The translations under genes were made by a program, and so were the position numbers. Below the pieces are notes generated by a model. The model was not told where the DNA came from. It did no database searches and worked only from the letters and a program-made list of their open reading frames with translations. A stretch of DNA of 64,000 nt from Bacillus sp. FJAT-28004. GTDB taxonomy: Bacteria; Bacillota; Bacilli; Paenibacillales; Paenibacillaceae. The stretch is taken from contig NZ_LGHP01000002.1 of the NCBI RefSeq assembly GCF_001280845.1, forward strand, positions 985,613 to 1,049,612, given 5' to 3'. How positions within the stretch are numbered: the first letter of the stretch is position 1; every line of letters begins with the position of its first letter. Positions 49,357 through 57,179 of this stretch are shown here, piece after piece.

Positions 49357-49398
49357 AAGAGGAGCAGGCCTGCAATGCGGGCTGGCTTCTTTTTATTT
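49357..49398 (+). terminator. Intrinsic terminator after ylbO
   Basis: Imperfect stem (about 49360-49373 with 49377-49389) with an AAT loop and T-run. Confidence 0.7.
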
Positions 49399-49519
49399 TG
49401 TGCATTTTTATAGAAAGAATTCGTCGGCTAAACTTGTATCTGTTGCAATATTTTCGGAAAATTTGATACGATGATTGCTAATATAGCGATGAGCAGCGGT
49501 TGTTCGGAAGGGGTATAAG

Positions 49520-50521
49520 ATGCAAATAGATGTAGTAGGAGGGGGCTCGCTTGGACTGCTCTATGGGGCGAAGCTAGCAGAAGCAGGGGCGCATGTTACG
49601 ATATGGACGCGCAGCGAGGAACAGGCGGCATTACTTGAGAGTCAAGGAGTGAGGCTTAGGGAGCTCGCAGGAACGAGTGAGAAATTGATTCGTGTAAAAG
49701 GATCGTGGAGCGGATCTGTTTCTGAACATCGTGAACTGCAAGACACAAAAAAAAATCATACTGACTTTCGATGGGTGCTGCTTACGGTTAAACAATCGGA
49801 TTTGGATGAAGCTTTTCTAAATATACTTGCATTACTTTTGTCCAGTTACGAGGGAGAGAGTGCGGCAGTCGTTTGCATGCAAAATGGAATTGGACATTTA
49901 GAGCGAATTAAAAACAGGTTTCCTAACTATCCGCTTTTTGCAGCGGTAACGACTGAGGGGGCGAAGCGACTTGATTCTCGTTCCGTTGAGCATACGGGAA
50001 AAGGGCAGCTTTGGCTTGGAGAATGGGACGGAAATGAGCGAAATCGAGATGAATCTCTCGATATCTCGCAAAAAATGTTGATTTCATTGCTGGAAACGGC
50101 AGGATTTACCTCTTTTCTGTCGAAAGATTTGGAGAATCGAATTTTTAATAAGCTGCTTATTAACGCAGTAATTAATCCATTGACGGCATTATTGGATGTG
50201 GAGAACGGTCAATTGCCTCTCCATACTTCCGGCGTGAAGCTAATGCAAGCGCTGTATGAGGAAACCGAGTTCGTATTAGTACATGCTGGAATGACCTTGC
50301 CGGGGAACGGCTGGGAACTCATTATAAATGTTTGCAGGCAAACCAGCCGTAATATTTCTTCCATGCTTAGTGATGTAAGGGCGGGCAGAACGACAGAAAT
50401 CGAAGCGATTAATGGTGGGGTCGTGTGGCTAGCCGAGAAGAACGGGCTGCAAGCGCCGTTAAACCAAGCCGTAGTAAAGATGGTTCAAGCGCTGCATCTA
50501 AAGCCGACTATGAGGGAGTGA
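49520..50521 (+). CDS. panE: 2-dehydropantoate 2-reductase (ketopantoate reductase, PanE/ApbA family)
   Basis: A 333-residue NADPH enzyme reducing ketopantoate to pantoate in pantothenate/CoA synthesis. Rossmann motif GGGSLGLLYGAKLAEAG at 7-23; the VVCMQNGIG segment with the catalytic Asn region near 120; NKLLINAVINPLTALL near 213, which carries the family's conserved Lys and Asn; and REGRTTEIEAINGGVV-like DVRAGRTTEIEAINGGVVWLA near 290 for substrate. The length is slightly long because of an insert at 65-80 (SVSEHRELQDTKKNHTDF). The start has GGAAGGGG 7 bases upstream. It overlaps none but ends one base before the yllA start, and lies in the ylbO-panE-yllA-bshC block. The gene named panE2/ylbQ in B. 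subtilis occupies this place. Confidence 0.88.
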   Translation: MQIDVVGGGSLGLLYGAKLAEAGAHVTIWTRSEEQAALLESQGVRLRELAGTSEKLIRVKGSWSGSVSEHRELQDTKKNHTDFRWVLLTVKQSDLDEAFLNILALLLSSYEGESAAVVCMQNGIGHLERIKNRFPNYPLFAAVTTEGAKRLDSRSVEHTGKGQLWLGEWDGNERNRDESLDISQKMLISLLETAGFTSFLSKDLENRIFNKLLINAVINPLTALLDVENGQLPLHTSGVKLMQALYEETEFVLVHAGMTLPGNGWELIINVCRQTSRNISSMLSDVRAGRTTEIEAINGGVVWLAEKNGLQAPLNQAVVKMVQALHLKPTMRE

Positions 50522-50923
50522 GTGCGAGTGGTAATGATTTGGGAAAGCATCAAGCTTGCATACGCTTATTTGGCTGTGATTCCAATCATACCCTTCACCA
50601 TCATCTTATTTGGATATGGGGCGTATATTCAGGATCGAAAGAAAGCATTCCGATTGGCTATGGACATTACAACAGCTTTTTTAATTGGCTGTGTTGCAGT
50701 ATTGTTTGATGAATTGTTTAACAGCAGATTTGGGATTTACGGTATATTACTGTTTATGCTTCTAGGCGGAGGACTGCTTGGAAATGCTCAATTTCGCAAA
50801 CGCGGCGCAGTTGATGCCAAAAAGGTGTTTCGGACAATATGGCGACTTAGTTTTTTTATGATGAGTGTGCTGTATATCTTATTTATGTGCATCGGTATCG
50901 GTAAAATGGTTCTGACAGCATAA
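50522..50923 (+). CDS. yllA: DUF3397 membrane protein (YllA-like)
   Basis: A 133-residue protein with four membrane helices, a basic loop RKKAFRLAMDI, and RTIWRLSFFMMSVLYILF at the end, fitting the DUF3397/YllA family of Bacillales. Its function is unknown. It starts with GTG at 50522, directly after the panE stop, with no clear ribosome site, so translational coupling is likely; an ATG at 50534 is an alternative. In B. subtilis yllA likewise precedes bshC. A terminator at 50942 separates it from bshC here. Confidence 0.8.
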   Translation: MRVVMIWESIKLAYAYLAVIPIIPFTIILFGYGAYIQDRKKAFRLAMDITTAFLIGCVAVLFDELFNSRFGIYGILLFMLLGGGLLGNAQFRKRGAVDAKKVFRTIWRLSFFMMSVLYILFMCIGIGKMVLTA

Positions 50924-50941
50924 CTGAAATGACAAATTGCT

Positions 50942-50974
50942 AAACGCCTCTCATAAGTAGAGGTGTTTTTATTT
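50942..50974 (+). terminator. Intrinsic terminator after yllA
   Basis: A roughly 10-bp stem (50942-50951 with 50959-50968) and a T-run. Confidence 0.8.
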
Positions 50975-51071
50975 TGACGGACGGCTTCACCTTTGTGTAC
51001 AATTAAAATGTTCAGTTTTATAATATGAAGTCGCATTGACGACTATTAAGCGGGAGGTTACGGGCTGCGCT

Positions 51072-52712
51072 ATGAGAACAGATACTTATGCATTGCCTAT
51101 TGCACAGCCTTTGACAGAGGCTTATATACATCAAAACGATCACCGTCTTGAAGCTTTATATGGCTATCATGCGGGAGCGGATCAAGATTGGGTTAGACGT
51201 TTCAATCGTTTGGAGCAAAGCGGAGACGTTAGAGCTGAGGCTGCTCAGGTAGCACGCGTGCTTCGTGCATACAATGAAGGGATTAATGCTGCTCCGGAAG
51301 TGTTTACTTCGATTTCTGCGATGGCAGAGGGGGCTCCGGTTGTGGTTGGGGGCCAACAAGCTGGTTTGTGGACGGGTCCGTTGCTTGTCATACATAAGGC
51401 GGTATCCATCATTGGTGCTGCCAAATCCGCGAGTGAGCAGCTGGGGCGGACGGTTATTCCGGTATTTTGGGTTGCCGGTGAGGATCATGACTGGGACGAA
51501 GCGAACCATGCTTACGTCCTAACGGCCGAGCAGGAGCTTCGCAAGCTGTCCATTGTGCGTCCTGAAGGTGCGCGCACAGCTGTGAGCCGCACGACGATTG
51601 CAGCAGAAATATGGGAAGAGCTGCTTGCAGAGCTCGAACAAGCGCTGCCGCATTCTGAGTTTAAGCCAGTCATGCTAGAGGAACTGCGCCAAATGTCAAA
51701 GCAGTCCAAATCATTATCTGATTTTTTTGCTATGATTTTGAGTCATTTATTTGGGAAACACGGCTTAGTTCTAATTGATGCCGATCATGAGGACATCCGC
51801 CGTATAGAAGCACCTATGTTCAGGAAGTTGATTGAGAAGAACGATGAATTGGAAGGAGCTTATGCTGCTTCTGCAGCACAGGTGAAAGAGCTTGGTTATA
51901 GCCTTCAAGCGGATGTAACAGCTGGCAGCTCAAATCTTTTTCTCTTCAATCCAGATAATGGCGAAGAAAGAACGCTTCTTCACAAGAAGGATGGAAAATT
52001 TCAAGATCGGAAAGAGCAAGTGTCGCTAACTGAGGCACAGCTCCTTCAAATTGCTGACGAGCATCCGCAGCAGCTTAGCAATAACGTTCTGACGAGACCG
52101 CTTATGCAGGATTATTTATTCCCTGTCTTAGCTACTGTACTTGGTCCTGGGGAGATAGCGTACTGGGCTTTAACGGGAGAAGCATTCCGAACGCTAAATA
52201 TGGAAATGCCAATTATCGTGCCGCGTATGTCCTATACTTTAATTGAAGGAACAGTAGCCAAGCATATGGATAAGTATGAACTTTCCTTTGAGGATGTTAT
52301 GGAACACTTCGAAGATCGCAAAGGGAAATGGTTGAAGGCGCAAGATGGACTGTCCATAGAACAGCAATTTGCAGAAGCAAGAGATACGTTCGAGCAGCTT
52401 TACAAACCGCTCCTTGAGCTGGCAACGTCCGTTCAACCATCGCTCTCTAAGCTTGGGGATACGAATTTGCAAAAAATAGTAGAGCAAATCAACTATATGG
52501 GCTCAAAAACGGTTGATGCCTTCAATAAACAATTTGAAGCGTCAACACGACAGCTTGATCGTATCCATCTGTCGATTATGCCGCAGAACAAGCCGCAAGA
52601 GCGCGTACTTAACATGGCTGCCTATTGGAATCGTTACAGCTTGATTTGGCTCGACAAGCTGCTAGAAGCGCCGTATAGTCGAACTGGCGGACATGAGATT
52701 GTTTATTTATGA
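51072..52712 (+). CDS. bshC: Bacillithiol biosynthesis cysteine-adding enzyme BshC
   Basis: A 546-residue enzyme that adds cysteine to glucosaminyl-malate to complete bacillithiol, the main low-molecular-weight thiol of Bacillales. Features: a nucleotide-binding-like GGQQAGLWTGPLLVIHKAVS near 95, VFWVAGEDHDWDEANHAY near 130 (the HxxH-like EDHDWDE signature of BshC), LVLIDADHEDIRRIEAP near 235, and the C-terminal coiled coil and NRYSLIWLDKLL end. A TTG at 51036 opens the frame but has no ribosome site; ATG 51072 is taken because homologues start there, although GGGAGG lies 14 bases upstream, longer than usual. It overlaps the next frame slightly and sits in the conserved bshC-mraZ neighbourhood. 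Confidence 0.9.
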   Translation: MRTDTYALPIAQPLTEAYIHQNDHRLEALYGYHAGADQDWVRRFNRLEQSGDVRAEAAQVARVLRAYNEGINAAPEVFTSISAMAEGAPVVVGGQQAGLWTGPLLVIHKAVSIIGAAKSASEQLGRTVIPVFWVAGEDHDWDEANHAYVLTAEQELRKLSIVRPEGARTAVSRTTIAAEIWEELLAELEQALPHSEFKPVMLEELRQMSKQSKSLSDFFAMILSHLFGKHGLVLIDADHEDIRRIEAPMFRKLIEKNDELEGAYAASAAQVKELGYSLQADVTAGSSNLFLFNPDNGEERTLLHKKDGKFQDRKEQVSLTEAQLLQIADEHPQQLSNNVLTRPLMQDYLFPVLATVLGPGEIAYWALTGEAFRTLNMEMPIIVPRMSYTLIEGTVAKHMDKYELSFEDVMEHFEDRKGKWLKAQDGLSIEQQFAEARDTFEQLYKPLLELATSVQPSLSKLGDTNLQKIVEQINYMGSKTVDAFNKQFEASTRQLDRIHLSIMPQNKPQERVLNMAAYWNRYSLIWLDKLLEAPYSRTGGHEIVYL

Positions 52713-52732
52713 AATATGAGGAGGCAATTGGA

Positions 52733-53995
52733 ATGAGTACAGCAAATAAAAGCATTGTCGCAGATTTATCATTGGCACCCGAAGGCCGTTTGAAGATTGA
52801 TTGGGTAGCTGCGCATATGCCGGTATTGAATACGATTCGCGAGCAATTCGAGAAGGAACAGCCTTTTAAAGGGCTTAAGGTTACAATCGCTCTTCATTTG
52901 GAAGCAAAAACAGCTTATTTGGCAAAGGTTGTCAAAGCAGGCGGTGCTGATGTTACAATCACAGGCAGCAATCCCCTTTCTACACAAGATGATGTTTGTG
53001 CTGCTCTCGTTGAGGATGGCATTACGGTATTTGCAAAATATAATCCAAGTCCTGAGGAATTTAAAGCACTTAACGTTAAAGCGCTGGAGTGGAAGCCTGA
53101 TCTTATTATTGATGATGGCGGCGATCTTGCTACGATTCTGAATTCGGAGCATCCGGAGTTTGGTGAAAACCTGCGTGGCGGAGCGGAAGAAACAACGACT
53201 GGCATTATTCGATTGAAAGCGATGGAGAAGGACGGCTCATTGAAGTTCCCGATGGTCGCTGTGAACGACGCTTATTGCAAACATCTTTTTGATAACCGCT
53301 ACGGTACGGGGCAGTCTGTGTGGGACGGAATAAATCGTACCACGAATCTTATGGTTGCTGGTAAAACGGTTGTTGTTGTTGGTTATGGCTGGTGCGGAAA
53401 AGGCGTTGCCATGCGTGCGAAGGGTCTTGGCGCAAATGTTGTTGTAACTGAGATTGATGCCATTAAAGCGGTTGAAGCTTATATGGATGGTTTTGCCGTT
53501 ATGCCGATGATCGAAGCGGCAAAGGTTGGCGAGTTTTTCGTGACGGTTACAGGGAATCGCGATGTTATTCGCGGGGAGCACTACAAAGTAATGAAGGATG
53601 GGGCGATTATTTCCAACGCTGGCCACTTTGACGTAGAAGCGAACAAACCAGAGCTTGCAGCATTATCTTCAAGTGTACGGACCGTTCGTCGCAACATCGA
53701 AGAGTATAAGCTGGAGGATGGACGCAGTATTTATTTGCTGGCAGAAGGCCGCTTAGTTAATCTGGCTGCTGGCGACGGTCACCCAGCGGAAATTATGGAT
53801 ATGACATTTGCGCTGCAAGCTGTTGCGCTGAAATACGTAAATGAGCAATACAAAGCGATTGGCAGCAAGGTTGTCAATGTCCCTTATGAGCTTGATGAGC
53901 AGGTGGCTAGATTGAAGCTGAAGTCTCTCGGCTTTGGCATTGATAAGCTGACTGCGGAGCAATCGGCATACTTGGACAGCTGGAAAGAAGCATAA
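52733..53995 (+). CDS. ahcY: Adenosylhomocysteinase (SAH hydrolase)
   Basis: A 420-residue NAD-dependent enzyme splitting S-adenosylhomocysteine into adenosine and homocysteine, keeping methylation going. Key segments: HLEAKTAYLAKVVKAGGADV and GSNPLSTQDDVCAAL near the N-terminus, PDLIIDDGGDL, the NAD fold VVVGYGWCGKGVAMRAKGLGA near 210, the HFD segment NAGHFDVE near 290, and LAAGDGHPAEIMD. The chain is the compact form lacking the 40-residue insert of some bacteria. B. subtilis instead uses MtnN/LuxS, so this gene is notable. The ATG at 52733 has GAGGAGG 8 bases upstream and is preferred to 52709, which lies inside bshC. A terminator follows at 54009. Confidence 0.95.
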   Translation: MSTANKSIVADLSLAPEGRLKIDWVAAHMPVLNTIREQFEKEQPFKGLKVTIALHLEAKTAYLAKVVKAGGADVTITGSNPLSTQDDVCAALVEDGITVFAKYNPSPEEFKALNVKALEWKPDLIIDDGGDLATILNSEHPEFGENLRGGAEETTTGIIRLKAMEKDGSLKFPMVAVNDAYCKHLFDNRYGTGQSVWDGINRTTNLMVAGKTVVVVGYGWCGKGVAMRAKGLGANVVVTEIDAIKAVEAYMDGFAVMPMIEAAKVGEFFVTVTGNRDVIRGEHYKVMKDGAIISNAGHFDVEANKPELAALSSSVRTVRRNIEEYKLEDGRSIYLLAEGRLVNLAAGDGHPAEIMDMTFALQAVALKYVNEQYKAIGSKVVNVPYELDEQVARLKLKSLGFGIDKLTAEQSAYLDSWKEA

Positions 53996-54007
53996 TAGAG
54001 CATTGGA

Positions 54008-54038
54008 GAAGCCGCGAGCAATCGCGGCTTTTTTTGTT
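54008..54038 (+). terminator. Intrinsic terminator after ahcY
   Basis: A 9-bp GC-rich stem (54009-54017 with 54022-54030), 4-base loop and a seven-T run. Confidence 0.9.
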
Positions 54039-54128
54039 GCATCACCCTTTATAAGCATCCAATTAAAAAATACATTATATATTTTAGAAACGAACGCCGT
54101 CCCTTTGCACTTTGAGCAAGAACATAGT

Positions 54129-54157
54129 TGTAACCTTTTATTCCCAGCCTGCGTCTA
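54129..54157 (+). promoter_or_regulatory. ECF sigma-type promoter of the DUF4349 lipoprotein
   Basis: TGTAAC (54129-54134), a 17-base spacer and CGTCTA (54152-54157). This is the TGWAAC...CGTC pattern recognised by extracytoplasmic-function sigma factors such as SigM/SigW/SigX. The start codon is 29 bases downstream. Confidence 0.6.
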
Positions 54158-54185
54158 AAGGTAAATAAAAGTAGGGGGGATTTTC

Positions 54186-55190
54186 TTGTATAGATATAAA
54201 AAAGGAATACTTTCATTCATTTCAATCATTGTTTTAATTGGTATGCTGGTTGGCTGTGCTTCCTCTAATATGGATTCTAGCAGCTCTAAAAGCTCGGAAT
54301 TAGCACAGACGCAGTCATCGGCTGCGGGGAACTTTGACAGTGAGACGAGCTACGTTGTAAATGAAACTGCCGCAAAGGGTGAATCGGCGCCTACCGAGGG
54401 AGAAGGTCAGGGCGAGGCATTAGGTGGGGGTATAGATTCTCAGCTGGCGATCGGAACAGATGAATTCAACCAGAAAATTATTTATACCGCGACTTTAAGT
54501 ATGCAAGTGGACGAACTAGCTTCCGCAGCAACCTCGCTCCGTAATGCCATTCACCAAAGCGGTGGTTATCTTTTGCAATTTCAAGATACGAAGCATGAGG
54601 GAGAAATCGGTTCAAGTTACACAATCAAAGTGCCCGCTGCAGGGTTTATGTCGTTCATTGATCGGATTGAGCAAATTAAACATAATGAATTTGAACGCAA
54701 TATCGGCGGCAAGGACGTATCAGAGGAATATGTTGATCTCGAATCAAGGCTGAAGGCGAAGCAGCTAGTAGAGGCTAGACTGCTTACAATGATGGAAAAA
54801 GCGACTAAGGCTGATGATCTGTTAAAGTTTTCTCAGCAGCTATCAGGGGTGCAGGAGGAGATTGAACGAATCAAAGGACGAGTTCGATATTTGGATAACA
54901 ATGTAGCTTTCTCGACTGTGGAGCTGCGGATGTACCAAACGAATCAAACGCTAAAAAATAAAAGCTTGGAACAACCTCATCTAGGAGGCAGAATGTCAGA
55001 TGCATTGGTTAACAGCACGAAAGTGGTTTGGGATGCCATTAATTTATTGCTCGTTGTTTTAGCAGGCGCTTTGCCTGTATTAGCTATACTAGCTGTCATT
55101 TTGATCCCTTCAATCTGGCTTTATCGAAGAAGGAAAGAGAAGGCACCGAAGCAAACCGTTCCTGATGATGAGCAGCCGCCAGTGCTGTAA
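54186..55190 (+). CDS. DUF4349 lipoprotein
   Basis: A 334-residue lipoprotein with lipobox GMLVGC (Cys24). A Ser/Gln/Glu-rich spacer (about 25-95) is followed by a DUF4349 domain (about 95-265): IIYTATLSMQVDELASAATSLRNAIHQSGGYL, IKVPAAGFMSFIDRIEQI, a coiled coil VSEEYVDLESRLKAKQLVEARLL, and RVRYLDNNVAFSTVELRMYQ. A single membrane helix (about 283-308) and a basic-to-acidic C-terminus (RRRKEKAPKQTVPDDEQ) end the protein, so it is anchored twice. The function of DUF4349 is unknown; an ECF-type promoter suggests envelope stress response. The start is TTG at 54186 after AGGGGGGA. A terminator follows at 55226. Confidence 0.85.
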   Translation: MYRYKKGILSFISIIVLIGMLVGCASSNMDSSSSKSSELAQTQSSAAGNFDSETSYVVNETAAKGESAPTEGEGQGEALGGGIDSQLAIGTDEFNQKIIYTATLSMQVDELASAATSLRNAIHQSGGYLLQFQDTKHEGEIGSSYTIKVPAAGFMSFIDRIEQIKHNEFERNIGGKDVSEEYVDLESRLKAKQLVEARLLTMMEKATKADDLLKFSQQLSGVQEEIERIKGRVRYLDNNVAFSTVELRMYQTNQTLKNKSLEQPHLGGRMSDALVNSTKVVWDAINLLLVVLAGALPVLAILAVILIPSIWLYRRRKEKAPKQTVPDDEQPPVL

Positions 55191-55225
55191 ACATTAATAA
55201 TCATTAATACTGTGAATTATTTTAG

Positions 55226-55258
55226 AAAATCCTGCTCATTGAGCAGGATTTTTATTTT
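55226..55258 (+). terminator. Intrinsic terminator after the DUF4349 gene
   Basis: A 12-bp stem AAAATCCTGCTC/GAGCAGGATTTT (55226-55237 with 55241-55252), 3-base loop and T-rich tail. Confidence 0.88.
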
Positions 55259-55282
55259 AGGTGGCGAACTACTGTATCTAGG

Positions 55283-55317
55283 TGGGGAAAAGTGGGGCAA
55301 AGTGGTGAGAATAGGGG
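55283..55317 (+). promoter_or_regulatory. MraZ-binding repeats upstream of mraZ
   Basis: TGGGG, TGGGG, TGGTG and AGGGG begin at 55283, 55293, 55303 and 55313, a strict 10-base periodicity. MraZ represses its own division-cell-wall operon by binding TGGGN boxes spaced ten bases apart, so this is its autoregulatory operator. Confidence 0.85.
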
Positions 55318-55335
55318 AGAGGGTGGTGCAAAGTC

Positions 55336-55773
55336 ATGTTTATGGGTGAATATCAACATAGCATTGATGAGAAAGGCCGCATCATCATACCTTCGAAATT
55401 CCGCGATTCGCTTGGAGCCTCGTTTATTGCCACTCGTGGTTTAGATAATTGCTTATTCGTATATCCCATGAGTGAATGGAGCGTTTTAGAGCAAAAACTA
55501 AAAACGCTGCCGCTTATGAAATCAGATGCTCGTGCGTTTACTCGGTTTTTCTTTTCTGGAGCAACCGAATGTGAGCTGGATAAACAGGGAAGGGTAAACT
55601 TACCTAGCCATCTTCGCGAATATGCGAAACTGGATAAAGACTGCATGGTGCTCGGCGTTTCCAGTCGTGTTGAGATATGGAGCAAGCAGACATGGGACGG
55701 TTACTATGAGCAATCGGAGCAAACCTTTAACGAGATCGCCGAGAAGCTCGTCGATTTCGATTTTAACTTCTAG
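55336..55773 (+). CDS. mraZ: Transcriptional regulator MraZ
   Basis: A 145-residue AbrB/SpoVT-fold regulator heading the division and cell wall cluster. It has two copies of the DNA-binding half: MFMGEYQHSIDEKGRIIIPSKFRD at the start and SGATECELDKQGRVNLPSHLREYA at about 74-97, each with the DxKGRI/DxQGRV motif. It forms a ring and represses the mraZ operon; four 10-bp-spaced TGGGN-like boxes lie 20-50 bases upstream. The ATG has only a weak GGTGGTG ribosome site, overlapping the last operator-like repeat. It is 30 bases upstream of rsmH. Length and motifs are typical. Confidence 0.96.
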   Translation: MFMGEYQHSIDEKGRIIIPSKFRDSLGASFIATRGLDNCLFVYPMSEWSVLEQKLKTLPLMKSDARAFTRFFFSGATECELDKQGRVNLPSHLREYAKLDKDCMVLGVSSRVEIWSKQTWDGYYEQSEQTFNEIAEKLVDFDFNF

Positions 55774-55803
55774 AATGGACAACAAGAATGGGAGGGCTTT
55801 GGC

Positions 55804-56754
55804 GTGTTTCAGCATGTAACAGTACTTTTGGAAGAAGCGGTTGACGGTTTGGCTATTAAGCAGGACGGCATCTACGTCGATTGTACGCTTGGGGGGGCAG
55901 GTCACAGCGAATTAATTGCTTCAAGGCTAGGCGAAGGAGGGCGGTTAATCGCATTCGATCAGGATGACTTGGCGCTGGATAATGCAAGGGTCAGGCTCGC
56001 TCCTTATTTAGATAAAGTAACGCTTGTAAAAAGTAATTTCCGTGATTTGGAGCAGGAGCTTAGAAACTGCAACGTACCCATGTTAGATGGCGTTCCGCAA
56101 GTCGATGGCATATTATTCGATCTTGGCGTATCTAGTCCGCAATTAGACGAAGCAGAGCGCGGCTTTAGCTACAATCATGATGCTCCGCTCGATATGCGTA
56201 TGGATCGAGAAAGTGATCTGACTGCACATGAAATCGTAAATACATGGGATGAACGTGATATTTCACGCATATTGGATCGTTACGGCGAAGAAAAATTCGC
56301 TCGTTCCATCGCCAGAAATATTGTGAAGGCACGAGAGAAGGCACCAATCGAGAAGACGGGTGAGCTAGCCGAGTTAATAAAGGTTTCGATACCAGCAGCA
56401 ACTAGACGTACAGGTGGTCATCCTGCCAAACGATCCTTTCAAGCGCTTCGTATCGCAGTAAATGATGAGCTGGGAGCAGAGGAAGAGGCTTTGGAGCAAA
56501 CCATTCGTTGTTTAAAACCTGGCGGCCGAGCTTCCGTGATTACGTTTCACTCGCTTGAAGATCGCATCTGCAAGCAAATATTTGCGAAGTTTGTGGAGAA
56601 ATGTACTTGTCCGCCTGATTTTCCGTTATGTGTATGCGGAAATACCGGCAAAGTGAAATTAGTTAATCGCAAGCCGGTAGTACCTTCAGAGAGAGAGCTA
56701 GAGCTCAATCCGCGTGCAAGGTCGGCAAAGCTTAGAGTTGCAGAAAAATTGTAA
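55804..56754 (+). CDS. rsmH: 16S rRNA (cytosine(1402)-N(4))-methyltransferase RsmH (MraW)
   Basis: A 316-residue SAM-dependent methyltransferase that modifies C1402 of 16S rRNA at the P site. Motifs: QHVTVLLEEAVDGL at the start, DCTLGGAGHSELI (27-39) for SAM, GILFDLGVSSPQLDEAERGFSY (about 101-122), and GGHPAKRSFQALRIAVNDEL, then TFHSLEDRICKQIF and the zinc-ribbon-like CTCPPDFPLCVCG. It starts with GTG at 55804, with GGGAGGG 6-7 bases upstream. It is co-transcribed with mraZ and ftsL in the dcw operon; the ftsL start is 14 bases after its stop. Confidence 0.97.
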   Translation: MFQHVTVLLEEAVDGLAIKQDGIYVDCTLGGAGHSELIASRLGEGGRLIAFDQDDLALDNARVRLAPYLDKVTLVKSNFRDLEQELRNCNVPMLDGVPQVDGILFDLGVSSPQLDEAERGFSYNHDAPLDMRMDRESDLTAHEIVNTWDERDISRILDRYGEEKFARSIARNIVKAREKAPIEKTGELAELIKVSIPAATRRTGGHPAKRSFQALRIAVNDELGAEEEALEQTIRCLKPGGRASVITFHSLEDRICKQIFAKFVEKCTCPPDFPLCVCGNTGKVKLVNRKPVVPSERELELNPRARSAKLRVAEKL

Positions 56755-56768
56755 GAGGGGGATTTGAA

Positions 56769-57170
56769 TTGGCGTATGTGAATGGCAATTTAGCGCTGCA
56801 GCCTAAGCGAAAGCAGGGTCAGCAACCGGTTATCAAGGAAACGAAACGACTTGTTAAAACTCGTAAATCATTACCGGTTCAGGAAAAGTTATTGTATATG
56901 TTCACCGTATTAATGTGCGTTGTAGTTGCTGGTGTCATTATTTTACGCTATGCGCAAATCTATGACATGAGCCTCGAAATTAAGAAGTTGAATAGCGACT
57001 ACCAATCGATGAATGTAGAGATGGAAGACTTGAAGAAACAAGTAGAGATGTTAAGTGATTCTGAACGTATACGCAAGCTTGCAGAGACCCAAGGGATGGT
57101 CAGCTCAATTGAGGGTGGAATTACCGTAAATACAGGTGACGACGCGATAAAATCGGCAATGAGTGAATAG
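56769..57170 (+). CDS. ftsL: Cell division protein FtsL
   Basis: A 133-residue bitopic membrane protein: basic cytoplasmic N-terminus (about 1-45, KPKRKQGQQPVIKE), one membrane helix (about 47-67, LLYMFTVLMCVVVAGVIIL), and an extracellular coiled coil with leucine-zipper spacing (SLEIKKLNSDYQSMNVEMEDLKKQVEMLSDSERIRKLAE). It forms the FtsLB-DivIC complex that activates septal peptidoglycan synthesis by FtsW-PbpB. The start is TTG at 56769 after GAGGGGG. Its position between rsmH and pbpB is invariant in Bacillales. The sequence is poorly conserved, so assignment rests mostly on position and topology. Confidence 0.93.
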   Translation: MAYVNGNLALQPKRKQGQQPVIKETKRLVKTRKSLPVQEKLLYMFTVLMCVVVAGVIILRYAQIYDMSLEIKKLNSDYQSMNVEMEDLKKQVEMLSDSERIRKLAETQGMVSSIEGGITVNTGDDAIKSAMSE

Positions 57171-57179
57171 GGTGAGCAG

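Noticed and set aside
52769..53152. 127-codon minus-strand ORF
   Set aside because: Antisense to the well-supported ahcY gene; composition is that of a shadow frame.
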